From UBA7374 sp049890275 (GTDB taxonomy: Bacteria; Verrucomicrobiota; Verrucomicrobiia; Opitutales; Coraliomargaritaceae), in the NCBI GenBank assembly GCA_049890275.1, contig JBMHBT010000016.1:62001-126000 (forward strand): DNA of 64,000 nucleotides, given 5' to 3'. This document shows positions 56,009 through 64,000 of this stretch, piece by piece (position 1 is the stretch's first letter; each line of letters begins with the position of its first letter). The notes beneath the pieces are model-generated. The model searched no databases. It was not told the DNA's origin and worked only from the letters and a program-made list of their open reading frames with translations. Made by a program: the position numbers and the translations under genes.

Positions 56009-56713
56009 TTAAGCATAAACCATCCGTGCACACTGGTCGCAAAAATGCGGCTCACCACCTGTTGCAGCAGCACGGGAGACCTCATTAGACACCCGCAGAT
56101 GGCATCCATCACACTTTTGCGATTTAATAACAACTAGGTATGGAGCCCTTTTAACGAGTTTACGCACTCTATCATACTGCTCCAAATATTCAGTATCTGC
56201 CTCCATTCGGGCCCTGTTATACTCTTCTTGAGCTAATTCCAATGACTGTGAGAGCGATAGCTCTTTTTCCTTCAGTAAGGAGATCAGCTTTTCCTGTTCA
56301 CAGATACGATCCTCAATCTGCTTCTTTTCTTCTTCAAAGGTCGATTTTGCTGTATCGATCTCAAACATCAGCTCAATTTCTCCTTCCTCCAGCTGCGAAA
56401 TAGTTGCTTGTGCTTGTTCAATCTGTGCAGTCAAAGCGCGATACTCTTCATTTTTTTTCACTTCCAACTGCTGATTACGAAAACGCTGAATCTCAGATTC
56501 AAGAGTTTTCGTCTGACTCTCCATCTCTTTTCGCTTCACCTCCAAAGCAGCTAAGGATTGACGAGCCTCTTCTATGCCCGCGCGTTCAGACTCAATTTTT
56601 GAATGGTAAGCGGCTCGTTCCTTTGGGAGTCGAGCCAAGTCCAGTTCAGTTTTCTGGAGCTTGATGTCACATGTTTGAACGTTGAGGAGCTTTTCGATTT
56701 GCGGGTCAGACAT
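56009..56713 (-). CDS. Coiled-coil protein with C-terminal zinc ribbon (DUF164 type)
   Basis: 234 residues: long coiled coil (about 15-190, KIESERAGIEEARQSLAALE-type heptads) ending in a zinc ribbon SQKCDGCHLRV...HFCDQCARMVY with two CxxC pairs (about 200-230). This matches the C4-type zinc-ribbon/coiled-coil family (DUF164, zf-RING_7), common in bacteria and of unknown role, possibly nucleic-acid linked. Its start is 49 bp from the TPR gene start on the other strand. Confidence 0.88.
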   Translation of the reverse strand: MSDPQIEKLLNVQTCDIKLQKTELDLARLPKERAAYHSKIESERAGIEEARQSLAALEVKRKEMESQTKTLESEIQRFRNQQLEVKKNEEYRALTAQIEQAQATISQLEEGEIELMFEIDTAKSTFEEEKKQIEDRICEQEKLISLLKEKELSLSQSLELAQEEYNRARMEADTEYLEQYDRVRKLVKRAPYLVVIKSQKCDGCHLRVSNEVSRAAATGGEPHFCDQCARMVYA

Positions 56714-56762
56714 CTTGGTAGTATCACAATGTAAAGAATTTTCAGATCAACCATAAAGCGAC

Positions 56763-57119
56763 ATGGGCAACACAAGTTTACAGGATCAAATAGATGAAGC
56801 GACTTTTGAGTTTAGTATAGGCGACAGCAGCGGGGCCTTATCCAAGCTCAAAGCTATTACAAATGAACATCCTCAATGCTCCGATGCATGGCTGGCTCTT
56901 GGTGAGGTACTTTTTGCCGAAGGAGAGCTCGAAAATGCCCTCCAATCGGTAGAAAAAGCACATGAAATCAATCCAGATGATGTTCATATCAATACGAGCC
57001 TTTCCCGCGTATGGGTGGGTTTGGGTAATAAAGAGAAAGCGGAACACTTTGGAGCCCAAGCTCGCATGCTGGGTTGGAAGGTAACCTTGCAGGACCCGCC
57101 GGAAACAGACAAACTTTAG
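56763..57119 (+). CDS. Small TPR protein
   Basis: 118 residues of tetratricopeptide type: AFSxx-like helices EFSIGDSSGALSKLKAITNE, CSDAWLALGEVLFAEGELEN, DDVHINTSLSRVWVGLGNKEKA. Three TPR units fill the protein. It would bind a partner protein. 44 bp before accA on the same strand, so probably cotranscribed with it; no link in function is known. Confidence 0.85.
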   Translation: MGNTSLQDQIDEATFEFSIGDSSGALSKLKAITNEHPQCSDAWLALGEVLFAEGELENALQSVEKAHEINPDDVHINTSLSRVWVGLGNKEKAEHFGAQARMLGWKVTLQDPPETDKL

Positions 57120-57163
57120 CGGCATTGACAGGAGAACGCCCTTTGCACTAGAGAAGAATACCT

Positions 57164-58144
57164 ATGGACGAAGAATCCACATACACACTCGAATTCGAGA
57201 AACCTTTGCGCGAGCTTCAAAAGCAGCTGAACACACTGCAAGCAATCTCTAAAGATTCAAAAGTCGACTCGACCGATGAGATCCTTGCGATTGAAGAAAA
57301 AATTCACGCGAAGAAAATAGAGATCTATTCTGAGCTGACGCCTTGGCAGCGGGTGCAACTTTCCCGGCACCCCAAGCGCCCCTACTCTCTTGATTACTTT
57401 GAGCGTATTTTTACTGATTTCAATGAATTGCATGGTGATCGGCGCTATAAAGACGATGCGGCTATTGTTGGTGGTGCGGCCTTTTTAGACAAAGAACCTG
57501 TGATGCTCATCGGCCAACAAAAAGGCCGAAATACGAAAGAAAATCTCAAGCGTAATTTTGGCTGCCCTCACCCGGAAGGATACCGTAAGGCAATGCGCTT
57601 AATGGAAATGGCCGAGCGATTCAACATGCCGATCATCACCCTTATTGATACCCCAGGAGCTTATCCAGGAATTGGTGCTGAAGAAAGACACGTAGCCGAG
57701 GCGATCGCTGTCAACATTCGTGATATGAGCACATTAAATGTACCCATTATCAGTATTGTTATCGGAGAGGGCGGTTCCGGAGGTGCTCTCGGTATCGCTG
57801 TAGCCGATGAAGTTATGATCCTTGAGAACGGTTATTATTCCGTCATTTCGCCAGAAGGCTGTGCAGCGATTCTTTGGAAAGATCGCGCTGCAGCTCCCAA
57901 AGCTGCAGAAGCATTGAAGTTCAGTCCTAGTGACTTAATTGAATTCAGCGTGGTCGACCGTATTATCGATGAACCAGTTGGCGGTGCACACCGCGACTAC
58001 GAGCGAGCAGCAAAAAACATGAAAGCAGCGATCAAAGACTCCTTGAAGAAGCTACAGAAAAAGAGCCTCGAGAAGCTGTTAGAAGATCGCTACACTCGGT
58101 TCCGCAAACTCGGTGTATTTGAAGATAAAGCGGCTGCTTCCTAG
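57164..58144 (+). CDS. accA: Acetyl-CoA carboxylase carboxyltransferase subunit alpha
   Basis: 326 residues; moves the carboxyl group from biotin on BCCP to acetyl-CoA, with AccD. Seen: YTLEFEKPLRELQKQLNTLQ start, LSRHPKRPYSLDYFERIF, GDRRYKDDAAIVGG, GQQKGRNTKENLKRNFG, TLIDTPGAYPGIGAEERH, IGEGGSGGALGIAVADEV (CoA and biotin pocket), and SVISPEGCAAILWKD. Normal length for a separate AccA. The enzyme makes malonyl-CoA and depends on biotin from the bio operon in this window. Convergent with the MBL gene (23 bp). Confidence 0.97.
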   Translation: MDEESTYTLEFEKPLRELQKQLNTLQAISKDSKVDSTDEILAIEEKIHAKKIEIYSELTPWQRVQLSRHPKRPYSLDYFERIFTDFNELHGDRRYKDDAAIVGGAAFLDKEPVMLIGQQKGRNTKENLKRNFGCPHPEGYRKAMRLMEMAERFNMPIITLIDTPGAYPGIGAEERHVAEAIAVNIRDMSTLNVPIISIVIGEGGSGGALGIAVADEVMILENGYYSVISPEGCAAILWKDRAAAPKAAEALKFSPSDLIEFSVVDRIIDEPVGGAHRDYERAAKNMKAAIKDSLKKLQKKSLEKLLEDRYTRFRKLGVFEDKAAAS

Positions 58145-58167
58145 CCATAACTCGAAAAGCTTCATTT

Positions 58168-58947
58168 TTACCAGGAAAGGCGCAAGCCATCATAGGCCAA
58201 TCGAATGTCCTCCGGTAAGTCCCGCTCGATTGTCTCGTGGTCGACCATGTAAGTCATATGGGTCAGATAAGAACGCGGCGCGCCTATCTCTCGTGCAGTT
58301 TCACAGGCTTCTGACAAGGACATATGAGTAGGGTGCGGCTCAGGACGTAAACCGTCTAAAACAACGACATCTGCACCCGCTGCAATTGCCCGTGCTTCTG
58401 CACCGACTTCCTTGCAGTCGGTAAAATAGGCGAGCTTTTTATCAGTACCCGCTTCCGTAAAGACCAGACCGAGGACTTCAATAGCTCCATGAGGTAAAAA
58501 GACATATTCCACGACACCTCCAGGCAACTCGAGTCGTTTTGGCATTCTTTCCAAACGAAATGCGGGATAACCCCTCGCTCGTGGTTGATCGCCTATAGCA
58601 TAGGGATAAATCTCGCGGATACGCTCTAAGCCTATCTCGCTACTGTAAACCGGTAAAGCCGTACCTCCGCGCAAATCACAAAATCGACGCAGATCATCCA
58701 TACCCAAAATATGATCCGCATGTGGATGTGTTAATATGAAGGTGTCGAGTTCGCTAATACCACAATTAATGCACTGGATGCGGAATTCCGGCGATGCATC
58801 CACTTGTATATGGTGACCTCCCATCTCAACATGAATCGAGGTCCGTGTACGCCAATTCCTCGAATCATCCAGATTACATCCGCCCTCTGGTTGGGCGATC
58901 ATCGGAACACCTTGAGAGGTGCCGGTCCCTAAAAAAATTAGTTCCAT
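58168..58947 (-). CDS. MBL-fold metallohydrolase, PhnP-like
   Basis: 259 residues. The two-zinc motif is His74-Pro-His76-Ala-Asp78-His79 (THPHADHILGMDDLRRF). Opening GTGTSQGVPMIA and the cysteine-containing loop EGGCNLDDSRNWRTRTS recall PhnP-like phosphodiesterases (cyclic nucleotide or phosphonate-related), where an extra zinc site may use that cysteine. More motif residues: VDASPEFRIQCI, TDCKEVGAEARAI (Asp ligand) and SHMTYMVDH (final His ligand). Substrate not known. Divergent from the glyoxalase gene. Confidence 0.87.
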   Translation of the reverse strand: MELIFLGTGTSQGVPMIAQPEGGCNLDDSRNWRTRTSIHVEMGGHHIQVDASPEFRIQCINCGISELDTFILTHPHADHILGMDDLRRFCDLRGGTALPVYSSEIGLERIREIYPYAIGDQPRARGYPAFRLERMPKRLELPGGVVEYVFLPHGAIEVLGLVFTEAGTDKKLAYFTDCKEVGAEARAIAAGADVVVLDGLRPEPHPTHMSLSEACETAREIGAPRSYLTHMTYMVDHETIERDLPEDIRLAYDGLRLSW

Positions 58948-59087
58948 TAGTATGAAGCTGTTTCGGACCCTGTTTCTGGCAACCGCGAATACTCACTTCA
59001 CCGAATTATTGCGAAAAATAAAGAAAACGGATGGCAAAATATTGCTGTATGCTTGCCCCCTCATACCTCCGACTACATATACGAAGA

Positions 59088-59477
59088 ATGGCTATACAAT
59101 TTGACCACACTCGTATCCGGGTTTCCAACCTCGAGAAATCAATCAATTGGTACTGTCGTACTTGTGGCTTCGAAGTATTGCGCCGAACCGATCAGTCACC
59201 CTCCGGCAACCAGCTGGCCCACCTGCAAATTCCCGGCTCACAACACAAGCTAGAGTTAACTTACTCAGCCGACTACGATGTTAAGGTTCCGGAAGACCTA
59301 GTCCATACCTGCATTCGAGTTGACGACATTATTGAGTACTGTGCGATGCTCGAAAGTCAGGACCTTGAAATTGATTTATGGCCGGAAAATTGGCGTGATA
59401 AGTTTAGCAACGGTAAAAAAATGGCCTTCATCACCGATCCGGATGGTTATGAAGTAGAAATCCTTGAACACGACTAG
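59088..59477 (+). CDS. VOC-family lactoylglutathione lyase (glyoxalase I type)
   Basis: 129 residues from the ATG at 59088 (frame opens at 59031). All four metal ligands expected for glyoxalase I are present: His7 (FDHTRIRV), Glu56 (KLELTY), His73 (LVHTCIRV) and Glu124 (YEVEILE); E. coli GloA uses His5, Glu56, His74 and Glu122. Role: methylglyoxal detoxification. The exact thiol cofactor cannot be told. Same strand as accA but separated by the divergent MBL gene; convergent with the MFS gene (9 bp). Confidence 0.85.
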   Translation: MAIQFDHTRIRVSNLEKSINWYCRTCGFEVLRRTDQSPSGNQLAHLQIPGSQHKLELTYSADYDVKVPEDLVHTCIRVDDIIEYCAMLESQDLEIDLWPENWRDKFSNGKKMAFITDPDGYEVEILEHD

Positions 59478-59486
59478 GTGATTGGG

Positions 59487-60854
59487 TCACTTGCGACTGT
59501 CGCTTGACCTCTTGTTTTTGTTCCAAAACTTCAAGCTATAGAGCACAATTGCTGCAAATAGCCCGACAATAAAGATGACGGGTAACCACTGAAGCGAGGT
59601 GACAAAGACCGGAGTTTCCAGTCCTCGAGTCGACGCTACCATTGTATCTTCGGGCGTACCTTCCCGGATTCCGGCAACTAATACGGAATATAACAAAGAG
59701 ATTGCCCCGTAGGTTACATTTGTGGAAAGCCCCTTAAAGCTCAGTACGGTGGCCCGTTGATCCGAATCAGCCTCTGCGTTGAGATAACGGCTGACAAAGA
59801 AATTCATAAAATGTAGCGCAGCAAAGAGGCAGACTGCAGGTAAAATACCCCAATAGGGAATAACAAAGCCAAGACCCACGAGTCCGACAAGAACGAGAGC
59901 GCAGAGAAAAGAAAAATTCCAAACCGGTTTGTAACGTTCCGACATACGGCGTGCCAAAAACGGAACGGCTAAACCCAAGAGTGCCATGCCGGAACCAACC
60001 AAGCCGAAACTGGCTACGGGTAGTTGAATGCTTTCCCAATACCCACTAGCCAAGGTCAAAAACAATCGAATCGGACTATCTAAAACAACAGCGGCCAAAA
60101 GAATCCCAAAAGGTAGGGGTGTGCACCAAATCCAACGCCCGGCACGAACCGTACGACGCCAGCTCTCTGCTATCGTGCTTGACCAATTCAGCGTGCTTTC
60201 CCGACTCGGCTCTTTCATTCGAAAGGCCATAAAAAGCACGACCCAAGAAGAAAAAAAGGTGAGTAGAATCGGCAGCTTCACAATTGCTTTCTGGCCGACA
60301 TAAAAACCGACCCCGACGGCATTCAAAAACTTATTCACCCAAACCGGATCATAGACGGCAGCTCCCACCATCATAGAAAAGAAGAACGCAATTGAAGTAT
60401 CTCTTTGAACACGCTCAAGGACGCGCCCCCATTGATCTTCCTTGCCTGCAGCTTTGAGCGAATCGTAAGCCAAGGCTTCATCCGCCCCACTCGCTGCCGC
60501 CTCGGCAAAACCGCTGACCACTCGATTGATTAAAAATAAGCTGAAGAGCCAAGCACCACCATTGATGGGAGCGAGCAAAAGCACCCCCATTTCTACAAAC
60601 ATGCACAAACCTGTCGTAATTAATAAATTACGACGTCCAATCGTGTCTGCCAAGGCTCCGGAAGGCACCTCGCAGAGTACAATTGTCGCTGCCCAAACGG
60701 CATTGAGTATCCCAAACTGCTCCAGGGAGAGACCAAAATCGAGGAAGAGCAAAGCAAAGACCGGATAGTAAAATCGGGCCGAAAAAAACATCCGAAAAAA
60801 AGTAAAGGCCTGCAGGTTTCGCCGAGCCGTTAATTCATAATCGGCTGCACTCAT
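59487..60854 (-). CDS. Major facilitator superfamily transporter
   Basis: 455 residues from ATG 60854 (frame opens to 60932), about 12 membrane helices. Seen: the TM2-3 loop motif SGALADTIGRRNLLITTGL (MFS signature G-x-x-x-D-x-x-G-R-R), FGILNAVWAATIVLCEVPSG and the second-half loop VPFLARRMSERYKPVW. Substrate is not predictable. Divergent from the PFK gene, with 139 bp between starts. Convergent with the glyoxalase gene, 9 bp between stops. Confidence 0.88.
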   Translation of the reverse strand: MSAADYELTARRNLQAFTFFRMFFSARFYYPVFALLFLDFGLSLEQFGILNAVWAATIVLCEVPSGALADTIGRRNLLITTGLCMFVEMGVLLLAPINGGAWLFSLFLINRVVSGFAEAAASGADEALAYDSLKAAGKEDQWGRVLERVQRDTSIAFFFSMMVGAAVYDPVWVNKFLNAVGVGFYVGQKAIVKLPILLTFFSSWVVLFMAFRMKEPSRESTLNWSSTIAESWRRTVRAGRWIWCTPLPFGILLAAVVLDSPIRLFLTLASGYWESIQLPVASFGLVGSGMALLGLAVPFLARRMSERYKPVWNFSFLCALVLVGLVGLGFVIPYWGILPAVCLFAALHFMNFFVSRYLNAEADSDQRATVLSFKGLSTNVTYGAISLLYSVLVAGIREGTPEDTMVASTRGLETPVFVTSLQWLPVIFIVGLFAAIVLYSLKFWNKNKRSSDSRK

Positions 60855-60993
60855 TCCCGGATGATTAATGCTGTTTTCATAAAGTCTGCAAGTTGACGCG
60901 GAGCGACCACTTGCGCAAGTAGCATTCGGCAATTCATGTTTGCCATCTCAACGATTTCCAACAAAAGATCGTTTCATTTTTATAAGATATACT

Positions 60994-62235
60994 ATGCCAA
61001 GCGAAAAACCCATTCAAACTGTTGCCATTCTAACTGCAGGTGGTCTTGCCCCCTGTCTTTCCTCAGCGATTGGCGGGCTTATCGAGCGGTACAGCGAACT
61101 GTATCCAGACATTGCTATTATTTGCTATCGGGGTGGCTATAAAGGCCTATTACAGGGAGATTCTATCAGTATTGATTCTTCTAAACGAGCAGAAGCCTCG
61201 ATACTGCATCAGCATGGCGGTAGCCCAATCGGGAACAGTCGCGTCAAGTTGACAAATGTCGCAGACTGCCTTGCGCGAGGTCTGGTTAAAGAAGGAGAAG
61301 ACCCACTCCAAGTTGCGGCTGATCAACTGACCCGCGACAATGTAGATGTACTACACACCATTGGTGGAGACGACACGAATACAACTGCAGCGGATTTAGC
61401 CGCTTATCTAGCAAAAAATGATTATCCGCTAACTGTTGTCGGTCTGCCAAAAACGATTGATAACGATGTCTTTCCGATTGCCCAAAGTCTCGGCGCCTGG
61501 ACTGCCGCTGAAGAAGGCGCGCGCTTCTTTGAAAATGTTGTCGCTGAACACAATGCGAACCCTCGTATGTTAATCATTCATGAAGTCATGGGTCGCAACT
61601 GTGGATGGTTGACTGCTGCTACGGCCAAAGCCTATCGCGAGCGCTTGGACCAACTCAATTGGGCTGATGGCTTGGGTTTGAGCGCTGCCCGAAAAGATGT
61701 TCACGCAGTCTTCATTCCTGAGATGGCAATAGACATAGCCGCTGAAGCGATCCGCCTGAAAGCGGTCATGGACACACATGACAACGTAAACATTTTCATC
61801 TCAGAGGGTGCTGGAGTTGAAACGATCGTTCAGGAAATGGAGGCTGCCGGCGAGACGGTCCCTCGCGATGCGTTTGGCCATGTTAAACTGGATGCAGTGA
61901 ACCCCGGAAAATGGTTTGGACAACAATTTGCCAAAATGCTTAGAGCAGAAAAAGTACTTGTGCAAAAGAGCGGCTATTTCGCGCGATCCGCACCTGCGAA
62001 CCCAGACGACCTACGACTGATTAAAAGCTGTACGGATCTTGCGGTTGACTGCGCGGTAGCCCGAACAAGTGGAGTCATCGGACATGATGAAGATCAACGA
62101 GGCATTCTCCGAGCGATCGAATTTCCGCGTATTGCAGGCGGAAAGCCCTTTGAGATCACCAGTCCATGGTTTGCCGAGTTACTGGAAGCCATTGGACAGC
62201 CAATGGGTCAAAACATCGCACAAGCTGGACACTAA
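60994..62235 (+). CDS. pfp: Pyrophosphate-dependent phosphofructokinase
   Basis: 413 residues from ATG 60994 (frame opens to 60940). Seen: AILTAGGLAPCLSSAIGGL (P-loop-like start), CYRGGYKGLL, LHTIGGDDTNTTAADLA, LPKTIDNDVFPIAQSLG (catalytic Asp region), and HEVMGRNCGWLTAATAKAY (substrate binding). The second Asp of GGDD, where ATP-dependent enzymes have Gly, marks the PPi-dependent type. Reversible fructose-6-phosphate phosphorylation with PPi; with PPDK it suits PPi-linked glycolysis. Convergent with the esterase (13 bp). Confidence 0.93.
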   Translation: MPSEKPIQTVAILTAGGLAPCLSSAIGGLIERYSELYPDIAIICYRGGYKGLLQGDSISIDSSKRAEASILHQHGGSPIGNSRVKLTNVADCLARGLVKEGEDPLQVAADQLTRDNVDVLHTIGGDDTNTTAADLAAYLAKNDYPLTVVGLPKTIDNDVFPIAQSLGAWTAAEEGARFFENVVAEHNANPRMLIIHEVMGRNCGWLTAATAKAYRERLDQLNWADGLGLSAARKDVHAVFIPEMAIDIAAEAIRLKAVMDTHDNVNIFISEGAGVETIVQEMEAAGETVPRDAFGHVKLDAVNPGKWFGQQFAKMLRAEKVLVQKSGYFARSAPANPDDLRLIKSCTDLAVDCAVARTSGVIGHDEDQRGILRAIEFPRIAGGKPFEITSPWFAELLEAIGQPMGQNIAQAGH

Positions 62236-62248
62236 TCGATTGAGAAGA

Positions 62249-63748
62249 CTACCACTGGTCTGTCCGGAAAGGAGTCACCGGCAGACCATTTCGGTCAAAT
62301 AGATTGACTACCGGATTATCCGCCCATCCGTAGCGTACCGCAACAGGGTTTGGAATATCCGGGTGGGAGACTTCGACGACTGAAGGACCTTTGATCTCTG
62401 CCTTCGCCCATTTGAACTTCCGATCCTCTCCCGCGATGGCAAATCCACGCAAGGTACGAACGTCAAATGTGTACAAACCCTGTGGGCTAACTGAGTCGAA
62501 TGTAATCGTAGCCACACTTTCAGCAATTTCCATTGAAGCAAAACACGGACTGTCTGGGCTTACAGTAAAACCATGTACTTTTGACAGTGCATGTCGCGCC
62601 AAACGATCCGCCACGACACGTTTGTCACGCGGGTGAATATCATTGCCCTCTCCGGAGTCAATAATCACCGCTTCTCCAGTATTGGAAAGCGATAGCGTAG
62701 CTGTCTGCGCTTCACGCAAACGCGCCCAACCACTATCCGCAGGTTCTTCTCTTTCCCCATGGAAATCAGCTAGCTGTGCCCAGTAAAACGGAAAATCACC
62801 TTGCCCCCACTTATCTCGCCAAGTCTGGATCAGTAGCGAAAATAAGTGATTGTAGTCTGCAGCGCGTCCTACGTTCGACTCTCCTTGATACCAGATGACA
62901 CCTCGTATCCCAAAACCAATAATCGGATGTAAGACTCCGTTATAAAGATTCGCCGGACGTTTTTGTCCATAACGTGGATCGATTGGTGCCGGTGGGCGTT
63001 TCCCGACACGGCCACCCTCATTCCATACTTTAAAACGAGCTTCATTTTGTTTCTGTATGGCATCGGAATGTCCCTCTACCAATGCGTCATATTCTTCCAA
63101 ATAAGTGGAATAGCGCTCGTAGCGATCCAAGATGTTGCGTGGCACCCAGGCCTCCGCCGCAGAAGCGCCCCATGAATTACTAATCAAGCCAATAGGCACC
63201 CCCAAAGCATCCTGTAAGCGCCGACCAAAATGGTACCCCACCGCAGAGAAATCCTTTACCGAATTCGAAGAGCAAACTTTCCACGTTCCTTGAAAATCAT
63301 CCAAGGGCAGCTGTGAACCTTTTTTAGCAACCTTAAGCAGCCGTATTTGTGAATTATTGGCAGTAGCCAATTCCAAATCATAGGCGTCGGACTTGCTCAG
63401 CGGCCATTCCATATTCGACTGTCCGGAACAAAGCCATACCTCACCAATCAGAACATCTGTAAAACGAAGTGTATTGTCTCCGGCAATTTCTAATACATGA
63501 GGCCCGCCTGCAGGCATAGGCTTTAGCTTGATTTTCCAACGTCCATTTTCACCGGCTAGCGTTCTGTGCTCCTGATCTGCGATACGAATCACGATTTGCT
63601 CACCCGGAGCGGCTTTTCCCCAGACCGGATTTATCTGCCCTCTTTGGAATACCATATGGTCACTAAAAATGGCAGAAACACCAACCCCACATAATGAATG
63701 GAAGGAGAAAAGTAGCGCGAATAGAATAAAGGACAGGTAAGTTTTCAT
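62249..63748 (-). CDS. Secreted sialate O-acetylesterase-like SGNH esterase
   Basis: 499 residues, Sec signal peptide (1-20). Catalytic Ser108 in WLCSGQSNMEWPL, SGNH elements GVIWYQGESNVG and DIHPRDKRVVADRLARHAL (Asp/His pair), then a beta-rich C-terminal domain (SPQGLYTFDVRTLRGFAIAG). The family removes O-acetyl groups from sialic acids or plant polysaccharides; in Verrucomicrobia it often serves in polysaccharide breakdown. A beta-sandwich segment precedes the catalytic domain (about 28-100). Convergent with pfp; divergent from a cut ORF at the right edge. Confidence 0.92.
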   Translation of the reverse strand: MKTYLSFILFALLFSFHSLCGVGVSAIFSDHMVFQRGQINPVWGKAAPGEQIVIRIADQEHRTLAGENGRWKIKLKPMPAGGPHVLEIAGDNTLRFTDVLIGEVWLCSGQSNMEWPLSKSDAYDLELATANNSQIRLLKVAKKGSQLPLDDFQGTWKVCSSNSVKDFSAVGYHFGRRLQDALGVPIGLISNSWGASAAEAWVPRNILDRYERYSTYLEEYDALVEGHSDAIQKQNEARFKVWNEGGRVGKRPPAPIDPRYGQKRPANLYNGVLHPIIGFGIRGVIWYQGESNVGRAADYNHLFSLLIQTWRDKWGQGDFPFYWAQLADFHGEREEPADSGWARLREAQTATLSLSNTGEAVIIDSGEGNDIHPRDKRVVADRLARHALSKVHGFTVSPDSPCFASMEIAESVATITFDSVSPQGLYTFDVRTLRGFAIAGEDRKFKWAKAEIKGPSVVEVSHPDIPNPVAVRYGWADNPVVNLFDRNGLPVTPFRTDQW

Positions 63749-63852
63749 GAATCAGAAACCAGTAACAGATGAACAAATGAAACCGAAAAACGTTTTATAA
63801 CAATACATTGCTTCAAGAAGAGTTGTCAAAGTCTGTTCGTTTATCTTCCAGA

Positions 63853-64000
63853 ATGAGAAAATATGGATCTTTAGTACTCCGCAACGGATCCCATGTAATT
63901 GGAGTGATCGAACACCTTCTAAACACTGAAAAATGGATTCGGATACATGCATTAAAAGCCCGCACAAATACTTCAGGCTGCATTTTCATATTTGACCCCA
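63853..64000 (+). CDS. Partial ORF of unknown function (cut by right edge)
   Basis: Open from an ATG at 63853 to the window end (49 codons); an in-frame TTG lies at 63823. The start reads KYGSLVLRNGSHVIGVIEHL, then LNTEKWIRIHALKA. It has the layout of the first strand and helix of an effector domain, faintly like XylR/LacI-type regulators, but too little is seen to name it. Divergent from the sialate O-acetylesterase, so a regulator of that gene is a guess. Confidence 0.35.
   Translation, partial: MRKYGSLVLRNGSHVIGVIEHLLNTEKWIRIHALKARTNTSGCIFIFDP

Noticed and set aside
63752..63967. Minus-strand ORF of 71 codons at the right edge
   Set aside because: Lies in the promoter gap upstream of the esterase and has no signal, domain or ribosome site.

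Overview
The window reads as an ordinary stretch of chromosome from a free-living, Gram-negative-type heterotroph. The best guess, by inference, is a marine member of the Verrucomicrobiota (Opitutae/Puniceicoccales-like). Clues: LpxI (lipid A synthesis), SecG/TatC and many signal peptides; a giant GreA with a long N-terminal extension of the kind known in Chlamydiae; a lysine/alanine-rich H1-like protein; a Tat-exported Gfo/Idh oxidoreductase, a GH43-like protein and a sialate O-acetylesterase at the two ends (carbohydrate scavenging); and many small overlapping gene pairs. No phage, transposase, CRISPR array or rRNA operon was seen.

Layout: 0.0-2.9 kb, divergent polysaccharide-related pair (Gfo/Idh cut by the left edge; Fn3 plus GH43-like protein), then tRNA-Tyr. 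3-5.7 kb, minus-strand pilD-aroE and yggS. 5.8-10.4 kb, LysR regulator, double-domain M16 peptidase, small orphan. 10.4-17.4 kb, mostly minus strand: monomeric isocitrate dehydrogenase, class I aminotransferase, H1-like histone with 42-bp tandem repeats, LolA-like protein, secG, tatC. 17.6-20.4 kb, ppdK with a clear terminator. 20.5-25.4 kb, SufE, tryparedoxin-like protein, ArsR-methyltransferase fusion, DCC protein, Na+/H+ antiporter, secreted basic orphan. 25.5-38.0 kb, long plus-strand run: leuS-fecR-lpxI, metF-DUF971, then a biotin operon (bioB, a bioD-bioF fusion, a BioH-like esterase, bioC) preceded by a candidate BirA operator, then cysE and a CPA-type antiporter. 38-43.5 kb, two membrane/envelope orphans, ispA, galK, glnS. 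44-50 kb, ABC exporter trio, acylphosphatase, orphan, a PhoD-like protein without its metal ligands, a porin-like protein. 50-56 kb, cNMP-FHA protein, giant GreA, RsmB, anti-sigma/ECF sigma pair, tRNA-Lys. 56-64 kb, zinc-ribbon coiled-coil protein, TPR protein, accA, MBL hydrolase, glyoxalase, MFS transporter, PPi-type phosphofructokinase, sialate O-acetylesterase and a cut ORF at the right edge.

How the genes work together: PPi-type phosphofructokinase and pyruvate phosphate dikinase suggest pyrophosphate-linked glycolysis. accA feeds malonyl-CoA to fatty acids and, through BioC, to biotin, which acetyl-CoA carboxylase itself needs. The Tat and Sec parts serve a large secretome, including the Tat-signal oxidoreductase at the left edge. 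The most interesting items are the biotin operon (fusion of non-consecutive steps, new-looking esterase, putative operator), the PhoD-like pseudoenzyme, the giant GreA beside a cNMP-FHA protein, and the repeat-built histone gene. All family calls are by reading motifs; no database search was possible.
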